Of a DNA stretch of 64,000 nt, positions 17,601-26,121 are shown piece by piece. The stretch is from Corticimicrobacter sp040137905. Its GTDB lineage: Bacteria; Pseudomonadota; Gammaproteobacteria; Burkholderiales; Burkholderiaceae_B. Position 1 is the first letter of the stretch. The number at the start of each line of letters is the position of its first letter. Where the stretch lies: contig NZ_JBEFDG010000053.1 of the NCBI RefSeq assembly GCF_040137905.1, forward strand, positions 1-64,000, read 5' to 3'. The notes beneath the pieces were generated by a model. The model saw only the letters and a list, made by a program, of their open reading frames with translations. It was not told where the DNA came from and did no database searches. The translations under genes and the position numbers were made by a program.

Positions 17601-18664
17601 CTGAAGGGCAGCACGTTGATCATGGGACCGTACAGGCGTTTCTGCCCCCCCAGCAGGCCAAGATCGCGGCGCAATTGCTCGCTGCGGTAACGGCCATGCC
17701 GGCGGGCCTGGCGCAGGCTGCGCATGACATCCACCATGACGTCGGACAACGGTGCCTGTTCGTCAGGCCGGATGCGTACCGGCAACACATTCATGACCAT
17801 GGCCGGGATCTCGGCGCTGGCATCGCCCATGCGCCCCATCCAGGGTACGCCGACCACGGTCTCGGCCGCAGCCGCATGGCGGCACAGATAGGCTGCCGTC
17901 AGGCCGGTCAGCACATCGGGCCAGGCCACATCGATGCGATCGGCCAGGGCATGCACGGCACGCTCGCAGGCGTGCGGCAAGGCCGCCGACACATGGCGAA
18001 AGGTGTGCCCGCTGACGGGCAGGCCTTCACCCAGGCTGGCCACCAGGCCCGGCTCGGCAAACGCCTCCAGCCACCAGGCGCGATCACGCTCACGGCGCTC
18101 GCCGGCACGATAATCGGCATCGGCCAGCAGGACGGTGGCGCAGGATGGCAGCGCGGTCGGTGCCGCCCCCTGCCCGGCACTCAGCCAGCGGTACCATTGG
18201 GCGACCTTGGCTTCGAGCAGCGCCATGCCATAGCCATCGATGGCGACATGGTGCACACGCAGGTACCAGACATGGCGCAGCGCCCCCAGCACAAACAGTT
18301 GCTGGCAGGCCATGGCCCGGGCCGACGGGTCCAGCGGCATCGCCATGTCCTCGTGCATCCGCTGCTGCGCCACGGCCAGCGGGTCAGCCTCCCCGCTCAG
18401 ATCGATCACTTGCAGCAACGGCCGGAAGGCCGGCTCCGGCACCTGTACCGGGCCGTCATCCGGCGTCTCCTGTACGCGCATGGCCAATGCATCGGCCTGC
18501 AGGGCCACCGTATCGGCGGCCTGCCTGAACAGGTCGATATCCAGCGCACCATCCAGCACGAGATACTGGCCGGTATTGAAGATCGGATTGGACGGGTCCA
18601 GGCGTTGTGCGTACCAGAGCCCGGTCTGCGCCTCGGTCAGCGGTGCTGCAGTGTTTTCGATCAT
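14681..18664 (-). CDS. EntF-like nonribosomal peptide synthetase (C-A-T-TE)
   Basis: This 1327-residue single-module synthetase matches EntF in domain order and length. The condensation domain has HHVAIDG (residues 138-144). The adenylation domain has TSGSTGTPKG (about 609-618). The carrier has GGHSLL, with phosphopantetheine Ser999. The thioesterase has GWSVGG, with nucleophile Ser1149. Around the substrate pocket it reads like serine-loading EntF: FDVSVWEFF, THF/LHFVPSMLAAF, FCSGEALPA, NLYGPTEAAVDVSW. The likely role is joining dihydroxybenzoate to serine and cyclising the trimer, giving an enterobactin-like product. The start at 18664 overlaps the carrier-protein stop as ATGA. No MbtH-type helper is in the window. 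Confidence 0.9.
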   Translation of the reverse strand: MIENTAAPLTEAQTGLWYAQRLDPSNPIFNTGQYLVLDGALDIDLFRQAADTVALQADALAMRVQETPDDGPVQVPEPAFRPLLQVIDLSGEADPLAVAQQRMHEDMAMPLDPSARAMACQQLFVLGALRHVWYLRVHHVAIDGYGMALLEAKVAQWYRWLSAGQGAAPTALPSCATVLLADADYRAGERRERDRAWWLEAFAEPGLVASLGEGLPVSGHTFRHVSAALPHACERAVHALADRIDVAWPDVLTGLTAAYLCRHAAAAETVVGVPWMGRMGDASAEIPAMVMNVLPVRIRPDEQAPLSDVMVDVMRSLRQARRHGRYRSEQLRRDLGLLGGQKRLYGPMINVLPFSDAGNWPDGLAATRHVLGTGPVDDLTFSFHADGSGAGLVLDIDAHPDLYDDQVVQAHLARLLCFIEAAAQADTLAQVQTLTPAERVYWTHTVNDTAHPVPDTTLWALIETAMQQYPERIALTDAQQTLDYAALDLETQRWAAILRQHGVRRGDIVAVALPRGNDLALALLSSLRAGAAYLPLDIEHPAGRLQTILEAAQPRVVLTTAEVAARLPAVPQQLWVERDCDASRLVLLDDGQAADNAPQADDAAYILYTSGSTGTPKGVVIEHRAIVNRLLWMQQHYGVGMDERILQKTPVTFDVSVWEFFLPLMSGATLVMAPPQAHRDPAWLAALMREQAITTLHFVPSMLAAFLDEPSIDGLEPRRIFCSGEALPAALRDRFHQVLPGVELHNLYGPTEAAVDVSWWPASADDRSVPVPIGFPVWNTALYVLDDAMRPCPPGTQGHLYLAGRQLARGYLGRPDLTAERFVADPFRAGERMYATGDLARWRADGAVVFLGRSDHQVKIRGQRIELDEVEAVLARAEGVGQLAVIAHADARGEAWLVAYIVPHDPQQAPATEALRQHLAAFVPDYMIPSVFVMLPVLPVTANGKLDRKALPVPMFSGVAGREAEGATEKRLAALFAEVLGLSQPVGAEQDFFEMGGHSLLAARLVQKVRQAWPHAVGLGLVFEHPTVARMAAWLEALDRAAETEGAAAKSNMPKAGGEGFGPWLVLAQGAAHPDAAPLYCLHPAGGLSWCYGALGRALDSQRPVHGLQALALDPTQPSPSSMAALAASYVDRIRASHRGGPWHLLGWSVGGIIAQAMAAELQDRGLPVGVVAMLDAYPADCWRAQVEPQENMALKALMHIAGFDLSALHGAPLERDTVIRFLRASDHPLGELDDAQIAGVLRVVDDNNRMVREHHHRHYDGEILYFRAALDHQGLDLHPEQWQPYAGRLDIHDVAALHAHMTGTTALQTILPALKGKLIGYDSQSG

Positions 18665-18897
18665 GACTGACGCCGGCTCCGCACCAGTTCCCACCAGTGT
18701 CCCAGTTCCGGACGTGCTGCACACTCTGCAAATTCGAGTTGTGCGCCCGCCTGACGCCAGCGCGTAATCAGCGTCATGGCACGCACCGAGTCGAGCCCGA
18801 AGTCGATCAGGTTGTCATCGTCGGCCAGCGCCGATGGGTCTTCATGCAAGGCACGGGCCAGATCGGCACGCATGCTCTCCAGCGTCAGTTCAGCCAC
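18661..18897 (-). CDS. Stand-alone aryl carrier protein
   Basis: The 78-residue acyl/aryl carrier protein has the attachment motif FGLDSVRAM with phosphopantetheine Ser37. In enterobactin producers this domain is fused to isochorismatase (EntB, DhbB); here it is free, with no isochorismatase part. I start at GTG 18897 because AGGAG lies 8 bases upstream and the start overlaps the ligase stop by 8 bases. The stop overlaps the synthetase start as ATGA. The arrangement implies ligase-to-carrier-to-synthetase transfer of an aryl group. Confidence 0.85.
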   Translation of the reverse strand: MAELTLESMRADLARALHEDPSALADDDNLIDFGLDSVRAMTLITRWRQAGAQLEFAECAARPELGHWWELVRSRRQS

Positions 18898-20533
18898 CCT
18901 GTTTCTCCTGTTCCTGCTCTGCCAGCATGGCACGCAACGACGCGCGCAATTCCTTGCGGCTGATCTTGCCTGCCGCCGTGGCTGCGAACTTGTCGACAAA
19001 GACGATCTGGTCGGGTACCTTGAAGGCCGCCAGCCCGCGCTCGCGTATCCAGCGCTTGAGATCGACCGCGCGCGGCTTTTCACCACGGGCAATGATGAAG
19101 GCACAACTGCGCTCGCCCAGGTATTCATCAGGCATCGACACTACGGCAGCATCGAACACGCCAGGATGTGCCAGCAGGTGATCCTCGACCTCCTCGGCAG
19201 AAATCTTTTCCCCGCCGCGGTTGATATGGTCGCCGGCCCGCCCCTGTACCACCAGATAGCCGCGCTCGGTCAGGCGCACGATATCGCCGGTCCGGTAAAA
19301 GCCTTCCTCGGTGAACGAACGGGCATTGGCCGTTGGATTGTTGTGATAGCCACGAATCGTATAGGGCCCGCGCGTCAGCAGATTGCCCGGCTCACCCACA
19401 GGCACATCGCGGTCCTGGTCGTCCACCAGCCGGATTTCATCATCGGGACTGATCGGCCGGCCCTGCGTGCCGATCATGGTTTCGTCATCGTCATCCAGCC
19501 GGGTATAGTTGACCAGCCCTTCGGCCATGCCAAACACCTGCTGCAACTGCACGCCCAGCAGCGGGCGTACGCGCCGGGCCACTTCCGGAATCAGCTTGGC
19601 TCCCCCGACCTGCATGACCTTGAGGCTCGACAGGTCATGCTTCGTCTGTTCGGCCGCATCCAACCAGACCAGCAGCAAGGGCGGTACCAGACTGACCATG
19701 TCGGCACGCTCACGCTCAATCAGCGGGAAGGCGACTTCGGGGCTGGGTGAAGGACACAGCACGATGCGCGACCCGGCATACAACGCCCCCAGCACGCCCG
19801 GCGAACTCATGGGATAGTTGTGTGCCATCGGCAACACGACCAGGAACACGCTGTCGCCGTCCAGCCCGCAGATTTCGGCACTGGCACGCAGCGTGTAGAT
19901 ATAGTCGTCATGCGTACGCGGAATCAGCTTGGAGAGCCCGGTACTGCCACCCGAGATCTGCATGAACGCCACATCGGAGGGCTGTGGCCCGGTCGCTGGT
20001 ACCGAGGCGGTTTCACCGGCACGGCTGACATCGTCCAGCGCCCGGAAGGGGCCCGCCTCGCCCGCCACGAACACGTGGGCTACGGCCGGCACCCGCTGGC
20101 ACAGTTCGGTCGCAAGATCACGATAATCGAAACCATCCTGGCTGTCGGCGATGACATACCCTACAGCTTCGGCCGAACGGGCGAAATGCTCGATCTCGGT
20201 GATCCGGTGAGCGGGCAGCGCATACACAGGCAGGATGCCGGCCCGGAACAGGCCGAACACCACCGGGAAAAACGCCAGCACATTGGGCAGGTGGACGATC
20301 ACCCGATCACCGGGCTTCAGCCCCTCAGCCAGGAACCCCGCCGCCAGCAGGTCTGCCCGGCGATCCAGCTCGGCATAGCTCCAGCGGGTCTCGCCCTCGA
20401 CCAGGGCGATGCGTTCAGGATGCGCCTGGGCGCGTTCCCGCAGCATGCTGCCGAACGTTTCACCGCGCCAATAGCCTTTCTGGCGATAAAGCCGTGCCAA
20501 CCCCTCTGGCCACACCTGTGAAACCGGAATCAT
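18890..20533 (-). CDS. entE: 2,3-dihydroxybenzoate-AMP ligase (EntE/DhbE family)
   Basis: The enzyme adenylates an aryl acid with ATP and loads it on the carrier protein encoded next. The 547-residue product closely follows DhbE, including the SGGSTGLSKLIPRT P-loop, MAHNYP, GMAEGLVNYTRLDD and INRGGEKISAEEVE. Pocket residues equivalent to DhbE Asn235, Ser240 and Val337 are Asn239, Ser244 and Val341. This set fits 2,3-dihydroxybenzoate; salicylate ligases have Cys and Leu at the last two. The stop overlaps the carrier gene. The 97 bases upstream to livF contain no gene. Specificity is inferred from these residues. Confidence 0.93.
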   Translation of the reverse strand: MIPVSQVWPEGLARLYRQKGYWRGETFGSMLRERAQAHPERIALVEGETRWSYAELDRRADLLAAGFLAEGLKPGDRVIVHLPNVLAFFPVVFGLFRAGILPVYALPAHRITEIEHFARSAEAVGYVIADSQDGFDYRDLATELCQRVPAVAHVFVAGEAGPFRALDDVSRAGETASVPATGPQPSDVAFMQISGGSTGLSKLIPRTHDDYIYTLRASAEICGLDGDSVFLVVLPMAHNYPMSSPGVLGALYAGSRIVLCPSPSPEVAFPLIERERADMVSLVPPLLLVWLDAAEQTKHDLSSLKVMQVGGAKLIPEVARRVRPLLGVQLQQVFGMAEGLVNYTRLDDDDETMIGTQGRPISPDDEIRLVDDQDRDVPVGEPGNLLTRGPYTIRGYHNNPTANARSFTEEGFYRTGDIVRLTERGYLVVQGRAGDHINRGGEKISAEEVEDHLLAHPGVFDAAVVSMPDEYLGERSCAFIIARGEKPRAVDLKRWIRERGLAAFKVPDQIVFVDKFAATAAGKISRKELRASLRAMLAEQEQEKQGG

Positions 20534-20630
20534 CTTGTCCTCTTGTTCAAAAAACCTGCACTGTTCTTGTTCAATTCGTACCCATCCGGATCATAGCAGC
20601 GCGCCCTGCGCCGTCTCCATCGACGCGACC

Positions 20631-21350
20631 CTAGACGCCCAGGTGCCGCTGCAGGACATCCTGGCGGGCGCGCAAGGTATCCGGCGTACCGTCGAACACC
20701 AGCGTGCCACCATCGATGACCGCCACACGGGTCGCCACGGCCAATGCCAGGGCGATATCCTGCTCGGCCATGACGATGGTGACACCCGCCTGCCGCAACA
20801 GGCGTACCGAAGCTGCCACGACCTGCTCAACCGCCAGTGGTGCCAGCCCCTCGCCCGGCTCGTCGAGCACCAGCAGCGCCGGCTGTGTCAGCAGGGCACG
20901 GGCCAGGGCGAGCATTTGCCGCTCACCGCCGCTCAGGGCGCTGCACATCGACCCGCGACGCTCCTGCAGGCGCGGAAACAGCGACAGGATACGCTCCAGC
21001 GTCCATTCGCCCCGGCGCTTGCGGCCCGACCACCATGCCGCCATGCCCAGGCTTTCAGCCACGGTCAAATCAGCAAACACCCCTCGTCCCTGCGGCACCA
21101 ATGCCGCCCCCATGCGGGCAACCCGATGTGTCGCCCAGCCCTGAACATCCTGACCTGCCAGCACAATCCGGCCTTCGGACTGCGGGCCCAGGTTGAACAG
21201 CGTATGCAACAGGGTTGTCTTGCCCGCACCATTGCGCCCCAGCAACGCCAGTACCTGACCACGAGCGACCGACAACTGAATATCATGGAGCACCCGTGCC
21301 CCGCCGTAGCCGGCCGAGCGAAGGTTCCAGCTCACCATCTGCGTTTCCAT
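20631..21350 (-). CDS. Liv-type ABC transporter ATPase (LivF-like)
   Basis: This is one of two ATPases of a branched-chain-amino-acid-type importer. The 239-residue product has Walker A GRNGAGKT (38-45), PQGRGVFADLTV (typical of LivF), signature LSGGERQ and Walker B LLVLDEP. The start at 21350 is set by a TGATG junction with the LivG-like gene and GGAGGT just upstream. The substrate cannot be read from the ATPase. It sits in an operon of siderophore genes. Confidence 0.92.
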   Translation of the reverse strand: METQMVSWNLRSAGYGGARVLHDIQLSVARGQVLALLGRNGAGKTTLLHTLFNLGPQSEGRIVLAGQDVQGWATHRVARMGAALVPQGRGVFADLTVAESLGMAAWWSGRKRRGEWTLERILSLFPRLQERRGSMCSALSGGERQMLALARALLTQPALLVLDEPGEGLAPLAVEQVVAASVRLLRQAGVTIVMAEQDIALALAVATRVAVIDGGTLVFDGTPDTLRARQDVLQRHLGV

Positions 21351-22114
21351 CACACCTCCTGCCGCGCCAGCGCACCCAGGTAGGCCTGGCGCACCGCCTC
21401 ATGACTGCGGATGCGCTCGGGCGTATCCACGGCCACCAGGCGTCCGAGATTGAGGACAGCGATCCGGTCGCACTCCCGGAACACCACGTCCATGTCGTGC
21501 GCGATCAGCACCACGGCTGCATCGGCATGCAATTGCCGCACCAGCCCAAGCAACTGGGCAGCCTCGGCGACCGTCAACCCGGCAGTCGGCTCGTCCAGCA
21601 ACAACAGGCGAGGCTGCTGTGCCAGGGCGATCAGGATATCCACCATCCGTTGCGCGCCATAGGACATGTCACCGACCCGCGTCTGGCAATCGTCAGCCAG
21701 CGGGCTGGCAGCCAGCAACTGGCGCGCCTTCGCCTCTGCGACGGCCAGGGCACGCCGCCCGCCCCACCAGCGATAGCCATCGCCCTGCAAGGCCAGCAGG
21801 GCCAGCGCCAGATTGCGGCATACGCTCATGTCGGGGAATATCAGGCTTTTCTGGAAGGTTCGCACGACGCCGGACTGTGCCCGCCGCATGGGATCCCAGG
21901 AGCCGATATCCTGCGCCATGAAACGCACCTGCCCCCGGTCCGGCAGCAGGAATCCACTCAGGATATTGAACAGCGTCGTCTTGCCGGCACCATTGGGACC
22001 GATCAATCCCAGCGTCTCTCCGGCTTTCAGTTCGAAACTGATGTCGTCGAGCGCCTGCAGGGCACCGAACAACTTGCCAACCGCATTGACCTGCAGCAAG
22101 GGAGTCGGCGTCAT
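21350..22114 (-). CDS. Liv-type ABC transporter ATPase (LivG-like)
   Basis: This 254-residue ATPase partners the LivF-like protein. Walker A is GPNGAGKT (39-46). The segment VRTFQKSLIFPDMSV is the LivG-type Q-loop region. The signature is the LivG variant MSYGAQR, and Walker B is LLLLDEP. The ATG at 22114 overlaps the LivM-like stop as ATGA. Upstream sequence in the same frame is out-of-frame LivM and is not part of the gene. Confidence 0.92.
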   Translation of the reverse strand: MTPTPLLQVNAVGKLFGALQALDDISFELKAGETLGLIGPNGAGKTTLFNILSGFLLPDRGQVRFMAQDIGSWDPMRRAQSGVVRTFQKSLIFPDMSVCRNLALALLALQGDGYRWWGGRRALAVAEAKARQLLAASPLADDCQTRVGDMSYGAQRMVDILIALAQQPRLLLLDEPTAGLTVAEAAQLLGLVRQLHADAAVVLIAHDMDVVFRECDRIAVLNLGRLVAVDTPERIRSHEAVRQAYLGALARQEV

Positions 22115-23067
22115 GCCTGTCTCCTGCTGCGCACACTCTGAGCCAGCCGTGCCACCCCATGCGGCAGGAAAATCACGGTCAGCACGAAAATCAGCCCGAC
22201 GATCAGTTGCCAGCGCTCGGTGTAGGAACTGATATACGTCTGGATCACCAGATAGATCATGGCGCCGATAAAACCACCATGCAGGGTCCCAACCCCGCCG
22301 ATCACCAGCATCACCATCAGGGTGGCGGACATGCTCCAGTGCACGGCATTTGGCCCGATGTACTGATTGACGAAAGGATAGAGCGCCCCCGCCGCGCCGG
22401 CCAAGGCTCCTGCCAGCAGGAATACCCGAATCTGGATGCGCCGCGCATCGAACCCCAACGCCCGCATCCGCTCGGGCTGATCGCGCCAGGCCGCCAGTGC
22501 CTGCCCCAGGGGTGCCCGTGCAAAGGAACGTGCCAGCGCCAGCGCCGCCAGTGCCAGCACGGCCGCCACGACATACAGCGACAGGGGCGTATCCAGCGTC
22601 CAGTCGCCCAGGCTCAAACGCGGAAAGCCGCGCAGCCCGTCGGCACCGCCGGTGACAGCCCGCCAGCGGAAGACGACCTCCCAGACCATCTGTCCAAAAA
22701 TCAAGGTCAGCACCAGGAAAAACAATCCGCCGGTGCGTCGGGCCGCCCAGCCCATCAGGCCGGACAGCAATGCCCCGGCCACCACGCCGGCCGTCAGCAC
22801 CAGGGGCAGGCTGCCACCCACCTGAGCCGACAGCAAGGCTGCCGCATAGCCCGCCGCGCCAAATACGGCACCATGCCCCAACGAAGCCATGCCCCCCAGC
22901 CCGACCAGCAAGTCCAGCCCCAGCACGGCTACGCCCACCAGCAACACTTCGGCAGCAAAGCGCAGGCCGAAGCTGCCCAGCAACCACGGCAGTGCAGCCA
23001 GTCCCAGGCACAGCAAGCCCCAGCCCAGCCAGGCCGGCCGCCCCTGCGGAAAAAGCAGCGACCTCAT
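22111..23067 (-). CDS. Liv-type ABC transporter permease (LivM-like)
   Basis: The 318-residue inner-membrane permease has 8-10 hydrophobic segments. The family hallmarks are GLGGMASLGHGAVFGAAGYAAA near residue 55 and the cytoplasmic coupling segment AWRDQPERMRALGFD. A GGVGTLHGGFIGA segment lies toward the C-terminus. The start at 23067 overlaps the LivH-like stop as ATGA, which excludes the longer frame. Confidence 0.92.
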   Translation of the reverse strand: MRSLLFPQGRPAWLGWGLLCLGLAALPWLLGSFGLRFAAEVLLVGVAVLGLDLLVGLGGMASLGHGAVFGAAGYAAALLSAQVGGSLPLVLTAGVVAGALLSGLMGWAARRTGGLFFLVLTLIFGQMVWEVVFRWRAVTGGADGLRGFPRLSLGDWTLDTPLSLYVVAAVLALAALALARSFARAPLGQALAAWRDQPERMRALGFDARRIQIRVFLLAGALAGAAGALYPFVNQYIGPNAVHWSMSATLMVMLVIGGVGTLHGGFIGAMIYLVIQTYISSYTERWQLIVGLIFVLTVIFLPHGVARLAQSVRSRRQA

Positions 23068-23933
23068 ACCGTCCGCACCTCGCGCGTCATCAGCCCCTGC
23101 GGACGCCACAGCAACAAGGCCGCCATCACGCCCAGCGATGCGAAGCTGGCGAATTCGGGCCACCAGACGCGGCTGAACGTAGTCACGAACCCGAGCACCA
23201 GAGCACTCAGCACCGTCCCGGAAAAATTGCCCAGCCCACCGACCACCACGACCATCAGGGCCTGCAGCAGAGTCTCCTCATCCAGTCCGGGATAGGCTGA
23301 CTGCATGCCGACCCCCAGCGCGCCGCCCAACCCACCCAGGCCGGCCGCCAATGCCATCGCAAAGGCAAAAACCCGGCGGGTATCGATGCACAGTGTTTCG
23401 ACGATGCCGCGATCGGCCACGCAGGCTCGCACGACCGTACCCCACAGGGTGCGCTCGACCAGCCACCACAACAGGCCTGCCAGCGCCACGCCCAGGACGA
23501 TCAGCACCAGCCGATACAGCGGAAACGGCATGCCCAGCACGAAGGCGACGCCGCGCAGCCAGTCCGGCAGCGCCGGCGACAGGGTATCGGCCCCGAAGCC
23601 CCAGCGCATCAAATCGGCAAAGATGATCGACAGGCCGTAGGTCAGCAGCACCTGCATCAGGTGGGTCCGGCCATAGAACCGGCCAAAGGGATAGCGGTCC
23701 AGCAACCAGCCCGCCACGCCAGCCGCCACGAAGGCGGCAGGCAGCGACAGCCACCAGGGCCAGCCGGCCGCCAGCCAGTAGATGCCCACATAGCCCCCCA
23801 GCAGGTAGAAGGCACCATGCGTCAGGTTGACGAAATTCATCAGGCTGAGGACCAGGGACAGCCCCAGCCCTGTCAGCAGCAGCAGGACGGAAAAAGACAG
23901 CGCATTGAGGATCTGGACCAGGTAATAGGCCAT
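23064..23933 (-). CDS. Liv-type ABC transporter permease (LivH-like)
   Basis: The 289-residue permease has the LivH pattern: SLMNFVNLTHGAFYLLGGYVG in the N-terminal third, the EAA-like coupling segment with VRACVADRGIVETLCID, and GGLGNFSGTVLSALVLG. I start at 23933, four bases after the binding-protein stop, rather than at the upstream in-frame start, which runs through the previous gene. Confidence 0.92.
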   Translation of the reverse strand: MAYYLVQILNALSFSVLLLLTGLGLSLVLSLMNFVNLTHGAFYLLGGYVGIYWLAAGWPWWLSLPAAFVAAGVAGWLLDRYPFGRFYGRTHLMQVLLTYGLSIIFADLMRWGFGADTLSPALPDWLRGVAFVLGMPFPLYRLVLIVLGVALAGLLWWLVERTLWGTVVRACVADRGIVETLCIDTRRVFAFAMALAAGLGGLGGALGVGMQSAYPGLDEETLLQALMVVVVGGLGNFSGTVLSALVLGFVTTFSRVWWPEFASFASLGVMAALLLWRPQGLMTREVRTV

Positions 23934-23937
23934 CGGA

Positions 23938-25155
23938 TCATGCGCCCGGACCCGGATCCCGCACGCCTTCGTAGGTATGCACAACGGTGTTGAACGGCTT
24001 GCCATCCTCGCCCGGACGGACTTCATTCACATAGATATCCATGATGGCCTGGTTGTTGCGCGGATCGAAACGCAAAGATCCGAAGGCAGTATCCACCGGA
24101 GCATCCAGCAGGCGAGCCTTGAAGGCGGCCGTATCCGACAGATTGCCCGACACGGCCTCAAGGCCGGCCCGGATCACCTGTCCGGTCACATAGCCGGAGG
24201 TACTGGCCTCGCCCGGATAGCGGCCACGCAACTGGCGATAGGCCTCTACGAACCCCGCCGCGGCGGGCGCAGAAGGCGTCTGGTGGAAGGTAGAGACACC
24301 GCCCAGCCCGGCATCACCGGCAGCCGGCAGCACGTCTTCCTGGTCGAACAGGGCACCCGGCCCGAGCACGCGCACCTTGTCCTGCAGCCGGAAGTCACGC
24401 ATCTGCTGCAGAAAGCGTACGGCATCCGAACCGGCAAAGAAGGCATAGACAAAATCGGGTTGCTGGGCGGCGATATTCATGACCAGCGGCGCGAAGTCGG
24501 CCGTGCCCAGCGGTGTCCAGAACTGCTTCTGGATTTGACCGCCATGCGTCTGGTAGGTCTGGATGAAGTCACCGATGTATTCCCGGCCTGCCGCGTAGTC
24601 GGACGCCAGCGTCATGCCACCGCTTTGCGCAACCTGGTCATAGGCCCAGCGGGCACCGGTATGGCCCAGCATCCAGCTGGTCTTGGTCGGACGGAAGATC
24701 AGCGGGCTAGCTGCCTCGCGCGCCAGCGCATTGGCCGAGGCATTCGACATGAAGGCCGGCACGCCGGCGTCGGTCACGATATCCCGGATGGCCAGCGCCA
24801 CCGCCGCGCTGATCACCCCGCAGATGATATCGACACGATCCTGTTCGATCAGCTTGCGGGCCTTGCGCACGCCCTCATCGGGCTTGCCGTGGTCATCCTC
24901 GACCAGCAGCTCGACCGGCCGACCGGCCATCTGGCCACCCGACTCGGCAATCAGAAGCTGCAGACCGGCGCGCATGCTCTCGCCCAGCGACGCAAACGGC
25001 CCGGACAACGAGGTGATCAGGCCGATGCGCACCGGCTGCGCCGCGCCCTGCGCACGCACCCAGGTCGGCAATGCCAGCCCGGCGGCACAACCACCCAGGC
25101 CGGCGGCCAGCAGACGCCGGCGCGTCGTCATCATTTTGGGAGCCATTTTTTGCAT
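23938..25155 (-). CDS. Liv-type periplasmic binding protein with Tat-like signal
   Basis: This is the type I periplasmic binding protein (LivK/Peripla_BP_6 family) of the importer. It begins with a twin-arginine-like leader (TTRRRLLAAGLGG) ending near WVRAQG, then the family opening VRIGLITSLSGPFASLGESMRAG. The family GLITxxSGP and the later DFVYAFFAGSDA and GALFDQEDVLP stretches are present. It is about 400 residues. The start is uncertain: candidate ATGs at 25155, 25146, 25134 and 25131 lack clear ribosome-binding sites. Relatives bind branched-chain amino acids, amides, urea or aromatic acids; the ligand here is unknown. Confidence 0.88.
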   Translation of the reverse strand: MQKMAPKMMTTRRRLLAAGLGGCAAGLALPTWVRAQGAAQPVRIGLITSLSGPFASLGESMRAGLQLLIAESGGQMAGRPVELLVEDDHGKPDEGVRKARKLIEQDRVDIICGVISAAVALAIRDIVTDAGVPAFMSNASANALAREAASPLIFRPTKTSWMLGHTGARWAYDQVAQSGGMTLASDYAAGREYIGDFIQTYQTHGGQIQKQFWTPLGTADFAPLVMNIAAQQPDFVYAFFAGSDAVRFLQQMRDFRLQDKVRVLGPGALFDQEDVLPAAGDAGLGGVSTFHQTPSAPAAAGFVEAYRQLRGRYPGEASTSGYVTGQVIRAGLEAVSGNLSDTAAFKARLLDAPVDTAFGSLRFDPRNNQAIMDIYVNEVRPGEDGKPFNTVVHTYEGVRDPGPGA

Positions 25156-25257
25156 CAGAGGATAAATACCGTGAGATTCTTGATGAGAAGCAAACTCATC
25201 TATTTTAAACAATTCGTGCCATCAGGCTCTTCACGGAATCTTCACGACAAAATCAGC

Positions 25258-26121
25258 CTACCAATCCTGCATGCAGTCCAGCGCATAGGGGACCGAGGCA
25301 TGCAGCATGGCACGATGGTCACACTCTGGGAAACCACGAAAATCGACCGCCAGCCCAGGCACTCTGGCCAGCACCTGTCCCATGTCACGAATGATCGGCA
25401 ACGTCGGGATGCCCTGCGGGCGGGCCTGCATCTGTCCAGCCACGAATTCGGCGGGCTTCGGGCGCCATTGTTCCTGTCCGCCGGCTGCCAGATAAAGCCG
25501 GTGCGGTTGCCTCTCCCAGCCTTCCGGCAGCGCTGCCCCGCCGCCGGGAGTCAGGCAGCGGGTCGCAAACGCATCGGCACGCGACAGAATGTACTGCTCA
25601 TTCCACCATACCGACGGGCTGACGGCGATATGCCGATCAAAGGCGGCAGGCCGATCAAACAGCGCATGCAGCGTGAACAGCCCGCCATAGGAATGACCGT
25701 ACAGCCCCTGCCGATGTGCGTGCACGCTGAAGTGCCGGGCAAGACGCGGCCGCACCGTACCCTGCACCCAGTCGAGGAACAGGTCGGCACCACCGGCACG
25801 CCGCTCGGGAATACGTGGATCGAAGTTGGCCCGGTCAGACCACAGCGCCGGCGTGTAATCGTAGGCGCGTGCCACGCGCGGGTCGGTCAGCACCATCTGG
25901 TAACCCAGTCCCACCACCAGCACATCGGGCACGGCAACCTGGTCGGCCAGGATATCGAACACCGCATTGCCATCCAGCATGAACAGCACCGGGTAGCCTT
26001 CGGGAGGAGGCGGCGCATGCGGCACCCCTATCCTGACTTCCCAGGCATGGATGCCATCCGCAGCCTGCTCATGCCACACCTGCACGTCGCGAAAAGGCGT
26101 TCGTGCCTGTGTCTCACTCAT
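25258..26121 (-). CDS. Siderophore esterase, IroE/BesA-like alpha/beta hydrolase
   Basis: These enzymes cleave ester bonds of enterobactin-type siderophores. The 287-residue product has VLFMLDGNAVFD, the YDYTP segment, nucleophile Ser144 in GHSYGG and a C-terminal His in FPECDHRAML. Together these form the layout of the IroE/Fes family. No signal peptide is visible, so the cytoplasm is likely. The start overlaps the binding-protein stop by 8 bases. A trilactone catecholate substrate fits the EntE/EntF-like genes downstream; the exact substrate is inferred. Confidence 0.88.
   Translation of the reverse strand: MSETQARTPFRDVQVWHEQAADGIHAWEVRIGVPHAPPPPEGYPVLFMLDGNAVFDILADQVAVPDVLVVGLGYQMVLTDPRVARAYDYTPALWSDRANFDPRIPERRAGGADLFLDWVQGTVRPRLARHFSVHAHRQGLYGHSYGGLFTLHALFDRPAAFDRHIAVSPSVWWNEQYILSRADAFATRCLTPGGGAALPEGWERQPHRLYLAAGGQEQWRPKPAEFVAGQMQARPQGIPTLPIIRDMGQVLARVPGLAVDFRGFPECDHRAMLHASVPYALDCMQDW

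Noticed and set aside
16430..18670. 746-codon open frame on the plus strand
   Set aside because: It runs antisense to the EntF-like synthetase and shows no recognisable domain.
21350..23011. Possible permease-ATPase fusion read as one 553-codon frame
   Set aside because: The first ~300 codons are LivM read in the wrong frame; the real LivG starts at 22114, overlapping the LivM stop.
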